A DNA stretch of 64,000 bases, taken from the NCBI GenBank assembly GCA_020635455.1, contig JACJZT010000007.1, positions 144,386 through 208,385 on the forward strand, given 5' to 3'. The translations under genes and the position numbers were made by a program. Under the pieces are notes generated by a model. It did not search any database, was not told the DNA's origin, and was given only the letters and a program-made list of their open reading frames with translations. The stretch's first letter is position 1; each line of letters starts with the position of its first letter. Positions 24,401 to 32,313 of this stretch are shown one piece after another. This DNA is from Flavobacteriales bacterium (GTDB lineage Bacteria; Bacteroidota; Bacteroidia; NS11-12g; UBA9320).

Positions 24401-25605
24401 ACCATCCGAAAGACACTTTCATAAAGTATGAATGGATCTATGATCAAAAATTTGTTTCAAATTTGAAAAACCCATCCATAATTGGAAATGCAGGACAACT
24501 CCCATTGAAGCTAATTGTAACGACCGGTAAAAACTGCACGGACACGATTTGGCGACCAACTATGGTTTACGACAAACCAGTGGCTGACTTTATGGCCTTT
24601 GACACCTGCGAAAAGCAAGTAAGCCATTTCGAAGACAAATCAACTTTGGCAAATGGCAGTTTATTGAATTTTAACTGGTTTGTAAACAATTCTCCTGAAA
24701 CACCCGGAACAACATTTAATAAATTCTTTGATTCATCCGGAATTTTTACAATAAAGCTCATAGTTGAAAGTGAACATTCGTGCACAGATTCGATTGTTAG
24801 AGATGTGCTCATTTCTGCCAAGCCTCAGATCGATCTTGTTTTTGACAAGGACAGCGGGTGCGCCCCCTTCACTCCTGCTATTCGCAATCTTTCCTTTGTA
24901 AAAAATGGTACGATCTACAAACATGAATGGCGTTCAGATAATAAGATCTCATCGGATCCGGTCCCTGACTTTCTCTTTAATTCTGCCGGCAAATACGACC
25001 TTTCATACCTGACCTTTTCAGACAAAGGTTGCAAAAATTCTGTTATTTACAAGTCCGGGATCACGGTTTTCCCCAGCCCGAAAGCTTCCTTTTCTTTTAC
25101 ACCGGCAAAACCAAGTATTCTGGAGCCTGTAGTAAATTTTTTGGATCAGTCGGATGTGAGTGTAAACAAACACCTTTGGGAAATAAACAATTCTATCCAA
25201 TATTTTGTAAAGGACCCGGTACATGAATTTACCGATACGGGCTGGCAAAAAGTAAAGCTTGTGGTTTCAAATGGATTTGGATGCAAAGATTCTGTTGTAA
25301 AACCGCTTTTCGTAAGCCCTGACATTTTCATTTTCATTCCGAACAGTTTCAGCCCAAATAATGACGATATAAACGACTCCTTTGGCTTAAACGGTGTAAC
25401 TTCAGGAATTAAGAAATTTCATATGGAGATCTTTAATCGCTGGGGAGAATTGGTATTTACTTCCGATGATCCTGATATCAAATGGGATGGCACATATAGA
25501 AACAAAGAATTACCAATGGGAAATTATGTTTACATCTTACTCTTTCAGGACTATGGTGCCAGTCGGTGGTTCCAGAAAAAAGGAACCATTCTCTTATTGC
25601 GTTAA
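21487..25605 (+). CDS. T9SS client with IgGFc-binding-like N-terminus, PKD-like repeats and type B sorting domain
   Basis: The GTG at 21487 gives a signal peptide (about 1-27, ending SYSQS). Residues about 30-430 resemble the IgGFc-binding N-terminal domain: GTEFWVGYMAHVD near the start, then repeated jelly-roll-like strands and Cys pairs. From about 450 to 1280 come many 70-90-residue PKD/Ig-like units with the W-FGDG or WDFGD signature (WKFGDGVTDTS, KWDFGDKDSS). The final 80 residues are the gliding-motility-associated/T9SS type B sorting domain: PNSFSPNNDDIND, FNRWGELVF, WDGTYRNKELPMGNYVY. The product is therefore exported by Sec, carried across the outer membrane by T9SS and displayed or released, probably as an adhesin. 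The binding target is unknown. Confidence 0.92.
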   Translation: MKILKLGIRILIVFTAFLFLSSRSYSQSSSNKGTEFWVGYMAHVDANAGLYLYITSDSNTTGTVSIPGQNWSKNYSVTANAMTLVAVPPSLAHVTCSDCIKNQGIKVVSQKPVVVYSHIYFNFRSDATLVLPTNTTGNEYYCMSYEQLKNSDRSEFMVVANKDNTIVKITPSVDLRSSSNGKLAANKSYDIKLNEGEVYQAKAYNGNSYDDVSGTHIQVIDTGAAASCRTVAVFSGSSWTSLGCAGSADNLYEQMYPVQAWGYRFATVPLKGVSGDNLRFLAAKDKTYVVVLNSTGAPTTFYLDAGKYYDLKDVSEAKFVIADKPIMVAQYSKTQACAGGTSDPSMTILNPVEQTLTEISLYSSQYENIQDHYINVVIPTNGSNSFRIDGNPASFKTIPRFSSYSYAQIKVSAGTHYLNANVGFNATAYGYGVYESYGYAAGANVKTLKTKIELKNSTLPFDNNVCLGQKAKLEGIADYAVKKWLWKFGDGVTDTSQKTSHLYKDTGLYTVTLYTYKSIFDGCKNFDSTVVQLRVTGVPVANFSSGLKCEGSVEFKNSSIPPPNEKIDLISWEFNPGGSSYGPLINQNFDSLGNYKLEFIVRTEAYCYDTLKSNLFINPLPTSSFTSNNVCQRDSAYFENMSQILKGKITQSKWDFGDKDSSFKDSPTHFYKDSGWYKVRLISVSDSGCQSMYIDTIYKYLYLKPDFSFKDTCQFDTVQFTNLVNKNVYPVSKVIWISSLMDTAYTFNFARAFPKTGIVQVKLFFEIDNYCKDSVIKNVNVFPIPFTDFSYSSLCTNDSITFKNNSNISSGFVKTYSWNFDNAEMVYSDTARKYYTSPGIKTVELKSISDKGCINSISKKINTGNLILKALHKADTCNSIVQEIKLDYKANNDSVTEWEWQINSTYYIGDSILKFSSSQAGFQKIYLRVNSLKNCTSSISDSLFLFPDPKADFSVTPICEGETLTPSNSSIYHPKDTFIKYEWIYDQKFVSNLKNPSIIGNAGQLPLKLIVTTGKNCTDTIWRPTMVYDKPVADFMAFDTCEKQVSHFEDKSTLANGSLLNFNWFVNNSPETPGTTFNKFFDSSGIFTIKLIVESEHSCTDSIVRDVLISAKPQIDLVFDKDSGCAPFTPAIRNLSFVKNGTIYKHEWRSDNKISSDPVPDFLFNSAGKYDLSYLTFSDKGCKNSVIYKSGITVFPSPKASFSFTPAKPSILEPVVNFLDQSDVSVNKHLWEINNSIQYFVKDPVHEFTDTGWQKVKLVVSNGFGCKDSVVKPLFVSPDIFIFIPNSFSPNNDDINDSFGLNGVTSGIKKFHMEIFNRWGELVFTSDDPDIKWDGTYRNKELPMGNYVYILLFQDYGASRWFQKKGTILLLR

Positions 25606-25647
25606 AACAACAAAGTATATCAGGATACCTGAAATTGAAGTGAATCC

Positions 25648-26865
25648 TTACAAAACTTTGGTTCCGGGTACATCCCAGGTCCTGTATTTAGAAGTTTCAT
25701 TGAATATATAACTCAATATTTCCTTATCCACATCTTCGAGTATGAGTCCTCTTCTTTTTTTAACAATACTTGCCACTTCAAAACAGCGTGTAAGAGAAAA
25801 TGTATCAAACCCTTGAGAACCACCCCAGCTAAAATCAGGAATAAAATTTCGCGGATAACCGGCACCAAAGACATTTGCTGAAACACCAATCACCGTTCCA
25901 GTATTAAACATGGTATTTATTCCACACTTGCTGTGATCTCCCATAATGCTGCCGCAAAACTGCAATCCGATCTTTAAATATTTTTCGGCAGGGTAGTTCC
26001 ATAAACGCACTTCAGCATAATTGTTTTTCAGGTTGGAAGTATTGGTATCTGCACCAAGATTACACCATTCGCCAATTACCGAATTTCCTAAAAATCCATC
26101 GTGAGCCTTGTTAGAATAACCAAAAAGAATGCTGTTATTAACCTCACCACCCACTTTACAATGCGGACCAATGGTAGTGGCACCGTATATTTTCGTTCCC
26201 ATTTTTAATTGACTGTGCTCTCCCAGTGCGAGCCCACCTCTAACCATACAGCCTTCCATGATCTCCGAATCCTTTTGGAGATAAATTGGCCCGGAAGAGG
26301 CGTTAAGGCTGGAAGCAAATACCTGTGCTCCCTCTTCCAGGAAAATATTCTCTGCATGGATCAAGATATTGGAATCATGAATTTTTTCAGACTTTCGGCC
26401 ATGAGTCAAAAGTTTAAAGTCTTTAATTAATTCCTGTTCGTTTAAGGAATAAAGGTCAGGGCACTTTGAAATGTGAGAGAACTTATGTCCTGAATCGATT
26501 ATTCTGTGATGAGCAAAATTGAAATTATCAGCTAAAAATTCAAGTGAATCCGTCTTGTTCAAAATGAAAGCAAGCACTTTATCACTTTCCGTAATGACCT
26601 CCTCCTTTTTTAAAGAATGCAATGCCTCTACAAAATCAGCATCAGGCAGATAACGGGAGTTAATAAATAAATTTTCCTGTTCTAATATTGCCGGAAATGC
26701 ATTTTGAAGATAAGGTGCTGTTTTATAAGATACTTTGGCATTCAAATGTTTTTCCCATTTTTCGGATATGCTTAGGATCCCGATCCTGAATTTACCAATT
26801 GGACGCGTATAACTGAGTGGCAAAAGATTTTGCCTCCACTCATCATCAAATAAAATAATGTTCAT
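25648..26865 (-). CDS. GlmU-like protein: nucleotidyltransferase-like N-terminus plus left-handed beta-helix
   Basis: The 405-residue protein starts MNIILFDDEWRQNLLPLSYTRP, the hallmark of the GlmU-related putative sugar nucleotidyltransferase family of Bacteroidota. This N-terminal part (about 1-170) lacks the usual GxGTRM nucleotide loop, so nucleotidyl transfer is doubtful. Residues about 180-385 show hexapeptide repeats of a left-handed beta-helix (IYGATTIGPHCKVGGEV, SVIGEWCNLGADTNTSNL, GTVIGVSANVFGAGYP), as in GlmU acyltransferase domains, including the GADTNTSNL segment. It may be an acetyltransferase or UDP-sugar binding protein of envelope synthesis. It converges on the T9SS client, with stop codons about 40 bases apart. 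Substrate and reaction remain inferred. Confidence 0.85.
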   Translation of the reverse strand: MNIILFDDEWRQNLLPLSYTRPIGKFRIGILSISEKWEKHLNAKVSYKTAPYLQNAFPAILEQENLFINSRYLPDADFVEALHSLKKEEVITESDKVLAFILNKTDSLEFLADNFNFAHHRIIDSGHKFSHISKCPDLYSLNEQELIKDFKLLTHGRKSEKIHDSNILIHAENIFLEEGAQVFASSLNASSGPIYLQKDSEIMEGCMVRGGLALGEHSQLKMGTKIYGATTIGPHCKVGGEVNNSILFGYSNKAHDGFLGNSVIGEWCNLGADTNTSNLKNNYAEVRLWNYPAEKYLKIGLQFCGSIMGDHSKCGINTMFNTGTVIGVSANVFGAGYPRNFIPDFSWGGSQGFDTFSLTRCFEVASIVKKRRGLILEDVDKEILSYIFNETSKYRTWDVPGTKVL

Positions 26866-27032
26866 TTAAAATTCTTTAAAGGCGAAAATTAGGAAATTAT
26901 TTAGTCAATTCTGCGACCAACTGAAAAGTTTGATGCAAATTTGGATTGTGCTCGTCTAAATTTCCAAGGACATTTCAGACCAATTAAATGCTAAATTGAA
27001 TACTCTTTTAAAGTAAATTCCTCCTTAAACAT

Positions 27033-27060
27033 AAAAAAAGCCATTAGCAAGCTAATGGCT
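27033..27060 (-). terminator. Terminator of rpmE2
   Basis: Perfect 10-bp inverted repeat AGCCATTAGC/GCTAATGGCT with AA between the arms, flanked by A7 at 27033-27039, which is the minus-strand U tract. It lies 22 bases after the rpmE2 stop. Confidence 0.88.
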
Positions 27061-27082
27061 TAAATAGAATTGCTTTATTAAA

Positions 27083-27331
27083 TTATTTTTTTGCGTAACG
27101 TTTATTGAACTTGTCAATTCTTCCGGCTGTATCCACAAAGTTCATCTTTCCTGTAAAGAAAGGGTGAGATAAATTAGAGATCTCAAGCTTGTATAAAGGG
27201 TACTCTTTTCCATCCTCCCATTCAATTGTTTCCTTGGTATCTACGGTTGATCGTGTAATGAAAGACTGATCATTACTCATGTCTTTAAAAACCACCATTC
27301 TGTAATTCTTTGGATGTATTTCCGGTTTCAT
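27083..27331 (-). CDS. rpmE2: 50S ribosomal protein L31, type B
   Basis: The ATG at 27331 gives 82 residues beginning MKPEIHPKNYRMVVFKDMS, the standard start; a longer frame from 27358 adds nine non-conserved residues. The product lacks the CxxC zinc ligands of type A L31, so it is the zinc-independent type B. The core HPFFTGKMNFVDTAGRIDKFNKRY is the family C-terminus. In bacteria with both forms the B type replaces L31A in zinc limitation; many Bacteroidota carry only this form, and the window cannot tell. A strong promoter box upstream and a perfect terminator downstream mark a monocistronic gene. Confidence 0.96.
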   Translation of the reverse strand: MKPEIHPKNYRMVVFKDMSNDQSFITRSTVDTKETIEWEDGKEYPLYKLEISNLSHPFFTGKMNFVDTAGRIDKFNKRYAKK

Positions 27332-27355
27332 TGTACTAATACTGTTTTGGGTTTG

Positions 27356-27385
27356 CAAAAGTAAGATTAAATTTTAAAGAATCAA
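27356..27385 (-). promoter_or_regulatory. rpmE2 promoter
   Basis: On the minus strand TTG (27383-27385), 19 bases, then TACTTTTG (27363-27356). Both elements and the spacing match the Bacteroidota consensus. The predicted start gives a leader of about 20 bases before the ATG at 27331, which supports the short form of the protein. Confidence 0.7.
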
Positions 27386-27435
27386 ACTAAAAATAAATAT
27401 AAAACAGAGTTTTACAACCAGGTTCTTATGCGTCC

Positions 27436-27801
27436 TTAAAACGTTTCCCTATCAGGCAAAAAAGCATCCGTTATATGTTTTATTTCATAATTCCTGTTTA
27501 TCAGGATAGAGATCAAGTCGAACCTTACAGAAACATCAGTCCGGTCTTTCAGATATTCTTCGGCAGCCAAACCAAGCCGGTTAATTTTACCTGCATCCAC
27601 AAATTCTTCAGGAAATCCGAATTGTTGATTCTTTCTGGTTTTCACTTCTACAAACACAATTTCGGTACCGATCCGGGCAATAATATCCACCTCGGCTTTT
27701 TTATAACGATAATTTTGTTGAAGTATGGTATATCCTTTTTTTTTCAGATACCTCACCGCCATTTCCTCTCCTTTGATTCCGGTTTGGAGGTGTTCAGCCA
27801 T
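27436..27801 (-). CDS. YraN family endonuclease-like protein
   Basis: A 121-residue protein with the PD-(D/E)xK nuclease-like core: GIKGEEMAVRYLKKKGY (8-24), the acidic residue in AEVDIIAR (Asp39) and VFVEVKTRK (49-57) with Glu52 and Lys54. It closes with a family-typical helix and a C-terminal VRFDLISIL strand. YraN proteins resemble Holliday-junction resolvases in fold, but their biological role is not established. Its start overlaps the end of the upstream M20 hydrolase gene by 8 bases, so it is translationally coupled to it. Confidence 0.9.
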   Translation of the reverse strand: MAEHLQTGIKGEEMAVRYLKKKGYTILQQNYRYKKAEVDIIARIGTEIVFVEVKTRKNQQFGFPEEFVDAGKINRLGLAAEEYLKDRTDVSVRFDLISILINRNYEIKHITDAFLPDRETF

Positions 27802-28978
27802 TCAGCTCAGAATAAGCAAGCCAGGCCATCAAACCCACCCCTATCGGAATGGCATCTTCGTCAATGTCAAACGTTGGTGTATGCACATTAGACACAATGT
27901 TCTTTGATTCATTTCGGGTTCCCAGGCGGTAAAAACAAGCAGGGATCTCCTGACTGTAATAGGCAAAATCTTCCGCTGCCATCCACACGTCGAGGTCAAC
28001 AACATTTTCCCTCCCCATATATTCGATGGATCTGCTGATGGATCGTTCTGTCAACTCAGGATCGTTCTTCAAAAAAGGGTATCCTTTCCGGATCTCCAGA
28101 CCGCATTCGCATCCCAGTGCCTCGCAAATGCCTTTGGCGATCCGTTCAATTGCCACATGTGCCTTAGCTCTCCAGTCTTCGTCAAGGGTCCTGAAAGTAC
28201 CTTCCAAATACACTTCATTGGGAATGATGTTGGTTGCCCCTTTTGCCTCAATTTTTCCAAACGAAAGAACGGATGGAATGGTTGGCATAGCAACTCTGCT
28301 AACCAACTGCTGCAGGCCGGTTATTACCTGAGCCATTGCAGTCACGGGATCCACATTTTGATGAGGTTGAGCTCCGTGCCCTCCTTTGCCTTTAATGGTC
28401 ATGTAGATCTCATCGGTGCTTGCCATATACAATCCTTTTCTGAAACCAACTTTTCCAACAGGAACCAGCGGCATCACATGCTGGCCAAAAATATTCCCAA
28501 CCTCCGGCTTGTGGAGCACTCCTTCACTTATCATTACCGAAGCTCCACCGGGCAGTTTTTCTTCTCCCGGCTGAAAGATCAGTTTTACCGTACCTTCAAA
28601 TTCATCTTTTATTGAGTTCAGAATTATACCGGCACCCAGAAGACAGCTCGAATGAACATCGTGTCCACACGCATGCATTATTCCTGTATTGTCCGATTTA
28701 TAAGGAACATCGTTTGCCTCCACTATTGGGAGCGCATCCATATCTCCACGAAGTGCAATGGTCTTTTTTCCGGGGTTTCTCCCTTCAATCAGAGCAACGA
28801 TACCGGTTTGAGCCACTTTCATTTTGTTTCCTATTCCGGCTTTTTCAAGCTGTTCCCATAAGAAGTCCCTGGTTTTGAATTCCTTAAACGACAACTCAGG
28901 GTTTTTATGAATGTGTTGCCTTACCGACCTTATCTCGTCGTAAAGTTCCTCTGCCTTCTTTTTTATTATATCCTTCAT
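27794..28978 (-). CDS. M20 family metallo-amidohydrolase
   Basis: The 394-residue enzyme belongs to peptidase family M20D (IAA-amino acid and N-acyl-amino acid hydrolases, hippurate hydrolase). The metal site is visible as RGDMDALPI (77-85), HACGHDVH (102-109), the Glu pair in PGEE (137-140), and the C-terminal AAEDFAYY. The dimerisation or lid domain sits between (about 185-300). These enzymes cleave N-acyl or N-aryl groups from amino acids in the cytoplasm; no signal peptide is present. The exact substrate cannot be told from sequence. It is the first gene of a two-gene unit with yraN, and divergent from dnaG. Confidence 0.92.
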   Translation of the reverse strand: MKDIIKKKAEELYDEIRSVRQHIHKNPELSFKEFKTRDFLWEQLEKAGIGNKMKVAQTGIVALIEGRNPGKKTIALRGDMDALPIVEANDVPYKSDNTGIMHACGHDVHSSCLLGAGIILNSIKDEFEGTVKLIFQPGEEKLPGGASVMISEGVLHKPEVGNIFGQHVMPLVPVGKVGFRKGLYMASTDEIYMTIKGKGGHGAQPHQNVDPVTAMAQVITGLQQLVSRVAMPTIPSVLSFGKIEAKGATNIIPNEVYLEGTFRTLDEDWRAKAHVAIERIAKGICEALGCECGLEIRKGYPFLKNDPELTERSISRSIEYMGRENVVDLDVWMAAEDFAYYSQEIPACFYRLGTRNESKNIVSNVHTPTFDIDEDAIPIGVGLMAWLAYSELNG

Positions 28979-29109
28979 GTTCTCGTTTTTATGATTACTT
29001 TACAAACATAGTTTAAAACATGTTTTATGAAAATGGTGCCTGTGATTCAGAAACAAAATCAGAATAAAATATTTATTCAAAATATTTTATTCTTTCTGAA
29101 AAGAGAATT

Positions 29110-29117
29110 TACTTTTG
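29110..29117 (+). promoter_or_regulatory. -7 box before dnaG
   Basis: TACTTTTG matches TAnnTTTG exactly, 25 bases before the dnaG start codon. No clear TTG at -33 spacing is seen, so it is a candidate only. Confidence 0.4.
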
Positions 29118-29142
29118 TGCTTCCATTGGTTCATTTTGTGTC

Positions 29143-31080
29143 TTGATCTCCCAGAACACCATAGACAAAATTCTCGAGGCGTCTGATATTACAGAAGTTA
29201 TAGGTGAGTATGTTACCTTAAAGCGAAGAGGTGTAAACATGATGGGGAACTGTCCCTTTCACAACGAAAAAACACCTTCGTTCGTTGTTTCTCCCACCAA
29301 AGGTATTTTTAAATGTTTTGGTTGTGGCAGGGCCGGTAACTCAGTTGGTTTCATAATGGAACACAATGCTCTTAGTTATCCGGAAGCACTCCGGTGGCTT
29401 GCATCAAAATATCATATAGAGATTGAGGAAGACGAAGTTAACCGGGATGAGATCCTCGCACAAAAATCAGACAGGGAAGCCTTACTCGCTGCTTTGAGCT
29501 TTGCCAACAAATATTTTATTGGCAACCTACATGACGATCCTGAGGGCGTCTCAATTGGTAAATCCTATTTTCTTGAAAGAGGTTTGAGGGAGGACACCCT
29601 TAAAAACTTTGAATTGGGCTATGCTAAAAGATCCTGGAACGATTTTGCAGATTCTGCCATCAGCAATCAACTCGACCCTGAGATCCTTATCAAGGCAGGA
29701 TTGATAAAAAAACGAGAAAAAAAGGAAGACGATAACGAAGAAGAATCGTATTATGACGTTTACAGGGACCGGGTAACTTTTCCAATACACGATATTGCGG
29801 GTCGTGTGATCGCTTTTGGTGCCAGACAATTAAACAAAGAAGACAAGGGGCCTAAATACATTAATTCACCCGAGAACGATGTTTACCATAAATCGAAAGT
29901 ACTTTATGGAATGTTTCAGGCAAAAAAGGCAATACGGAAAAAAGATAATTGCTATTTAACTGAGGGTTATCTCGATGTAATAACCCTGCATCAAAATGGG
30001 ATCGAAAACGTTGTGGCATCTTCAGGTACCTCGCTTACAACAGAACAAGTGAAGCTGATCGGCAGGTTTACCGATAACGTTACCGTTCTGTATGACGGAG
30101 ACCCGGCCGGTATAAAGGCGGCTATGAGAGGGACCGATATCATACTCGAAAACAATCTGAACATCAAGATCGTTTTGTTTCCCGAAGGAGAGGACCCGGA
30201 TAGCTTATGCAAAAAAATTGGAGCCGATGCGTTTTCAAAATACATTACGGATAATCAGCAGGATTTTATCCTGTTTAAAACAAATCATTTGCTTTCAGAA
30301 AGCAAAAATGACCCCATAAAGAAGGCACAGGTTATCAGGGATGTGGTTGAAAGCATCGCAAAAGTGCCCGACAGCATAAAACGATCTGTTTTTATTAAGG
30401 AAACGGCCGTACGACTTGAAACCGATGAAAGGGTTTTGATAAGTGAAGCGAATCGAATTCGTTTGAAAGACAACGAAAAAGCCGCCAAACAAATCGATCG
30501 GGAGATAGAAAATCTGGTATCGAACGAAAATGGGTTTTCAGAAATTGAAATAAACTCAGGGGAGTTTAAAGAATATGCAATTATTAAGGCCTTGATCTTA
30601 TTCGGAAAAGAGACTATGGATGAGGAAATAACTGTCCTTCAATATTTACTGAATGAATTGGTAAGCAATAAAATTGAATTCGAAAAAGAAGAATACAGTA
30701 ACATATTAAAAGTGGTTGAAGAACAAAACAAAAACATGGGATTTGTAGATGAGTTCTTTTATAAAAATCATGAGAAAATTTCAAGTTTGGCTTCCGGAAT
30801 TATTCTTGACTCGCAGAAATATTTATTGAGTGAAAACTGGGAAAAAATTGCTGAAATAAAAGTTCTGACGGATAAAGAAAACTACAGAAAAGAAATTACT
30901 CAGAACGTCCTTTACCTAAAAAAAGAACATATTAATAATTTGATCAAAATAAATGCTGAAAAATTAAAAAATGCATCAGATGTAGATGAGGTCAATTCAT
31001 TGCTCGAAATACAGACTAGAATTTTAATGTTAAGGAAAGAGTTGCTGAAAGAAACAGGAACTTCAATTACCGACGTATAA
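29143..31080 (+). CDS. dnaG: DNA primase
   Basis: DnaG makes RNA primers at the replication fork. The start codon is TTG at 29143: the following ISQNTIDKILEASDITEVIG matches the usual Bacteroidota start, and there is no in-frame ATG nearby. The zinc-binding domain has CPFH (37-40) and CFGC (58-61). The RNA polymerase/TOPRIM core contains the acidic EGYLDV motif and the downstream DGDPAG. The C-terminal roughly 180 residues are the helicase-binding domain, rich in Glu, Lys and Leu helices. The length of 645 residues is normal. It is not part of the rpsU-dnaG-rpoD operon known from Proteobacteria. The unusual TTG start may keep expression low. Confidence 0.96.
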   Translation: MISQNTIDKILEASDITEVIGEYVTLKRRGVNMMGNCPFHNEKTPSFVVSPTKGIFKCFGCGRAGNSVGFIMEHNALSYPEALRWLASKYHIEIEEDEVNRDEILAQKSDREALLAALSFANKYFIGNLHDDPEGVSIGKSYFLERGLREDTLKNFELGYAKRSWNDFADSAISNQLDPEILIKAGLIKKREKKEDDNEEESYYDVYRDRVTFPIHDIAGRVIAFGARQLNKEDKGPKYINSPENDVYHKSKVLYGMFQAKKAIRKKDNCYLTEGYLDVITLHQNGIENVVASSGTSLTTEQVKLIGRFTDNVTVLYDGDPAGIKAAMRGTDIILENNLNIKIVLFPEGEDPDSLCKKIGADAFSKYITDNQQDFILFKTNHLLSESKNDPIKKAQVIRDVVESIAKVPDSIKRSVFIKETAVRLETDERVLISEANRIRLKDNEKAAKQIDREIENLVSNENGFSEIEINSGEFKEYAIIKALILFGKETMDEEITVLQYLLNELVSNKIEFEKEEYSNILKVVEEQNKNMGFVDEFFYKNHEKISSLASGIILDSQKYLLSENWEKIAEIKVLTDKENYRKEITQNVLYLKKEHINNLIKINAEKLKNASDVDEVNSLLEIQTRILMLRKELLKETGTSITDV

Positions 31081-31147
31081 TAAAATTAAACCTCAGGTTC
31101 ATTCAATAAAGGCTTTGCGCATCCAAAGAATCAAAATAGTGTAAGCA

Positions 31148-32224
31148 ATGGGAGGTCTGGAACAAACCGGAATTAAAACGTATATCCGGAAACTTGTAGC
31201 GGATTTCTTTACTAAACACCCCAACACCAAAGGAATCTCGGTATATGTAGTGGATCCTGACCTGAATTTAAAGTATGGGTATGCCTGTGGCTGGGCAGAT
31301 GAGCAAAAACGAATCAAACTAAAAACCGGGCATCCTGCTTTGATAGCTAGCATCACTAAAAGCTATCTTTCCGCAGCAGTACTAAGGATGATAGAAAACA
31401 GAGAACTTGGATTGGATCAATCCATCTGCAAAGCATTGCCGGTGGAAAGGACCAAGCAACTTGAAGACGCAGGATACAACACCCAGCGAATAACCGTGGC
31501 TAATTTACTTTCCCATACCAGTGGGATCTTTGACTATGTAAATACCGAAATTTACCAGAAAAGAAGCAAAAGAGAACCGAATTACTTCTGGAGCCGTCAG
31601 GACCAGATAAACCTTGCCCTGAAGTATAAACCGTGCTTTGAACCCGGAAACAACTTTTCCTATTCCGACACAAATAGTTTGCTTCTCACCGAAATTATTG
31701 AAAACCTAAGACAACAGGTTTTTTATACTGCCATACGAGAACTTATTGATTTTGAGAAGTTCAATTTAACTCACACCTGGTTCAAACTGCTTGAGCCCGA
31801 CCTAAGTGAAATTCCTCTTCCCAAACAATTTGCAAGTGAGTTTGAGGTAAACAGTTACACCCTGCATCCCAGCTTTGATCTTTATGGTGGTGGCGGGCTG
31901 GTTTCGACAACCGAAAACGTCGCTCAATTTTTTCAACTATTTTTAACCGGTAAGATCTTTAACCAACCGGATTCCAAAGCGATGATCTTTGAAAGCCGAA
32001 CCAATTTTACTTCCGTTGAACAAAAGTATTTTATGGGGGTCGCAGAATTTAAAGCAGGAAAATTCACTGCATTTGGCCATGGAGGTTTTTGGGGAACCAT
32101 GGCGCTTTACTTCCCTGCAATAAACTCCAGCATTTGCATTTTTTTAATGGAACGCGATGAATGGCCACTCTGTTTAACCATAATGGAGAAAATTGCTCTC
32201 AAAATTGAAAAATTAAAAGTTTAA
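31148..32224 (+). CDS. Serine hydrolase of the beta-lactamase (class C-like) family
   Basis: The 358-residue protein has the active-site SxxK as S68-I-T-K71 (ASITKSYL), a YSDTN block (172-176) where classical enzymes have YxN, and a GHGGFWG segment near the C-terminus in the third-motif position. This pattern belongs to the large serine hydrolase family that includes class C beta-lactamases, D-aminopeptidases, esterases and penicillin-binding-like proteins. There is no evident signal peptide, which argues against a secreted beta-lactamase and leaves an intracellular hydrolase or esterase as likely. It lies between dnaG and an acyltransferase gene with about 70-base gaps, so it may or may not be cotranscribed. 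Confidence 0.85.
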   Translation: MGGLEQTGIKTYIRKLVADFFTKHPNTKGISVYVVDPDLNLKYGYACGWADEQKRIKLKTGHPALIASITKSYLSAAVLRMIENRELGLDQSICKALPVERTKQLEDAGYNTQRITVANLLSHTSGIFDYVNTEIYQKRSKREPNYFWSRQDQINLALKYKPCFEPGNNFSYSDTNSLLLTEIIENLRQQVFYTAIRELIDFEKFNLTHTWFKLLEPDLSEIPLPKQFASEFEVNSYTLHPSFDLYGGGGLVSTTENVAQFFQLFLTGKIFNQPDSKAMIFESRTNFTSVEQKYFMGVAEFKAGKFTAFGHGGFWGTMALYFPAINSSICIFLMERDEWPLCLTIMEKIALKIEKLKV

Positions 32225-32290
32225 GACAGGAATAAAGACAAGGATGTCTTCTTAACATCTTCATGAAATGAGATTATTTTGTTTGCATTT

Positions 32291-32298
32291 TATATTTG
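32291..32298 (+). promoter_or_regulatory. -7 box before the acyltransferase gene
   Basis: TATATTTG is an exact match to TAnnTTTG. It overlaps a possible TTG start at 32296, so a transcript from here would begin past that codon. This favours the GTG at 32314 as the true start of the gene. The -33 element is not clear. Confidence 0.45.
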
Positions 32299-32313
32299 TG
32301 TTTATTCGCAAAA

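Noticed and set aside
31148..32224. Secreted beta-lactamase
   Set aside because: The SxxK motif is present, but there is no signal peptide and the second motif is YSD rather than YxN, so a general serine hydrolase is the safer call.
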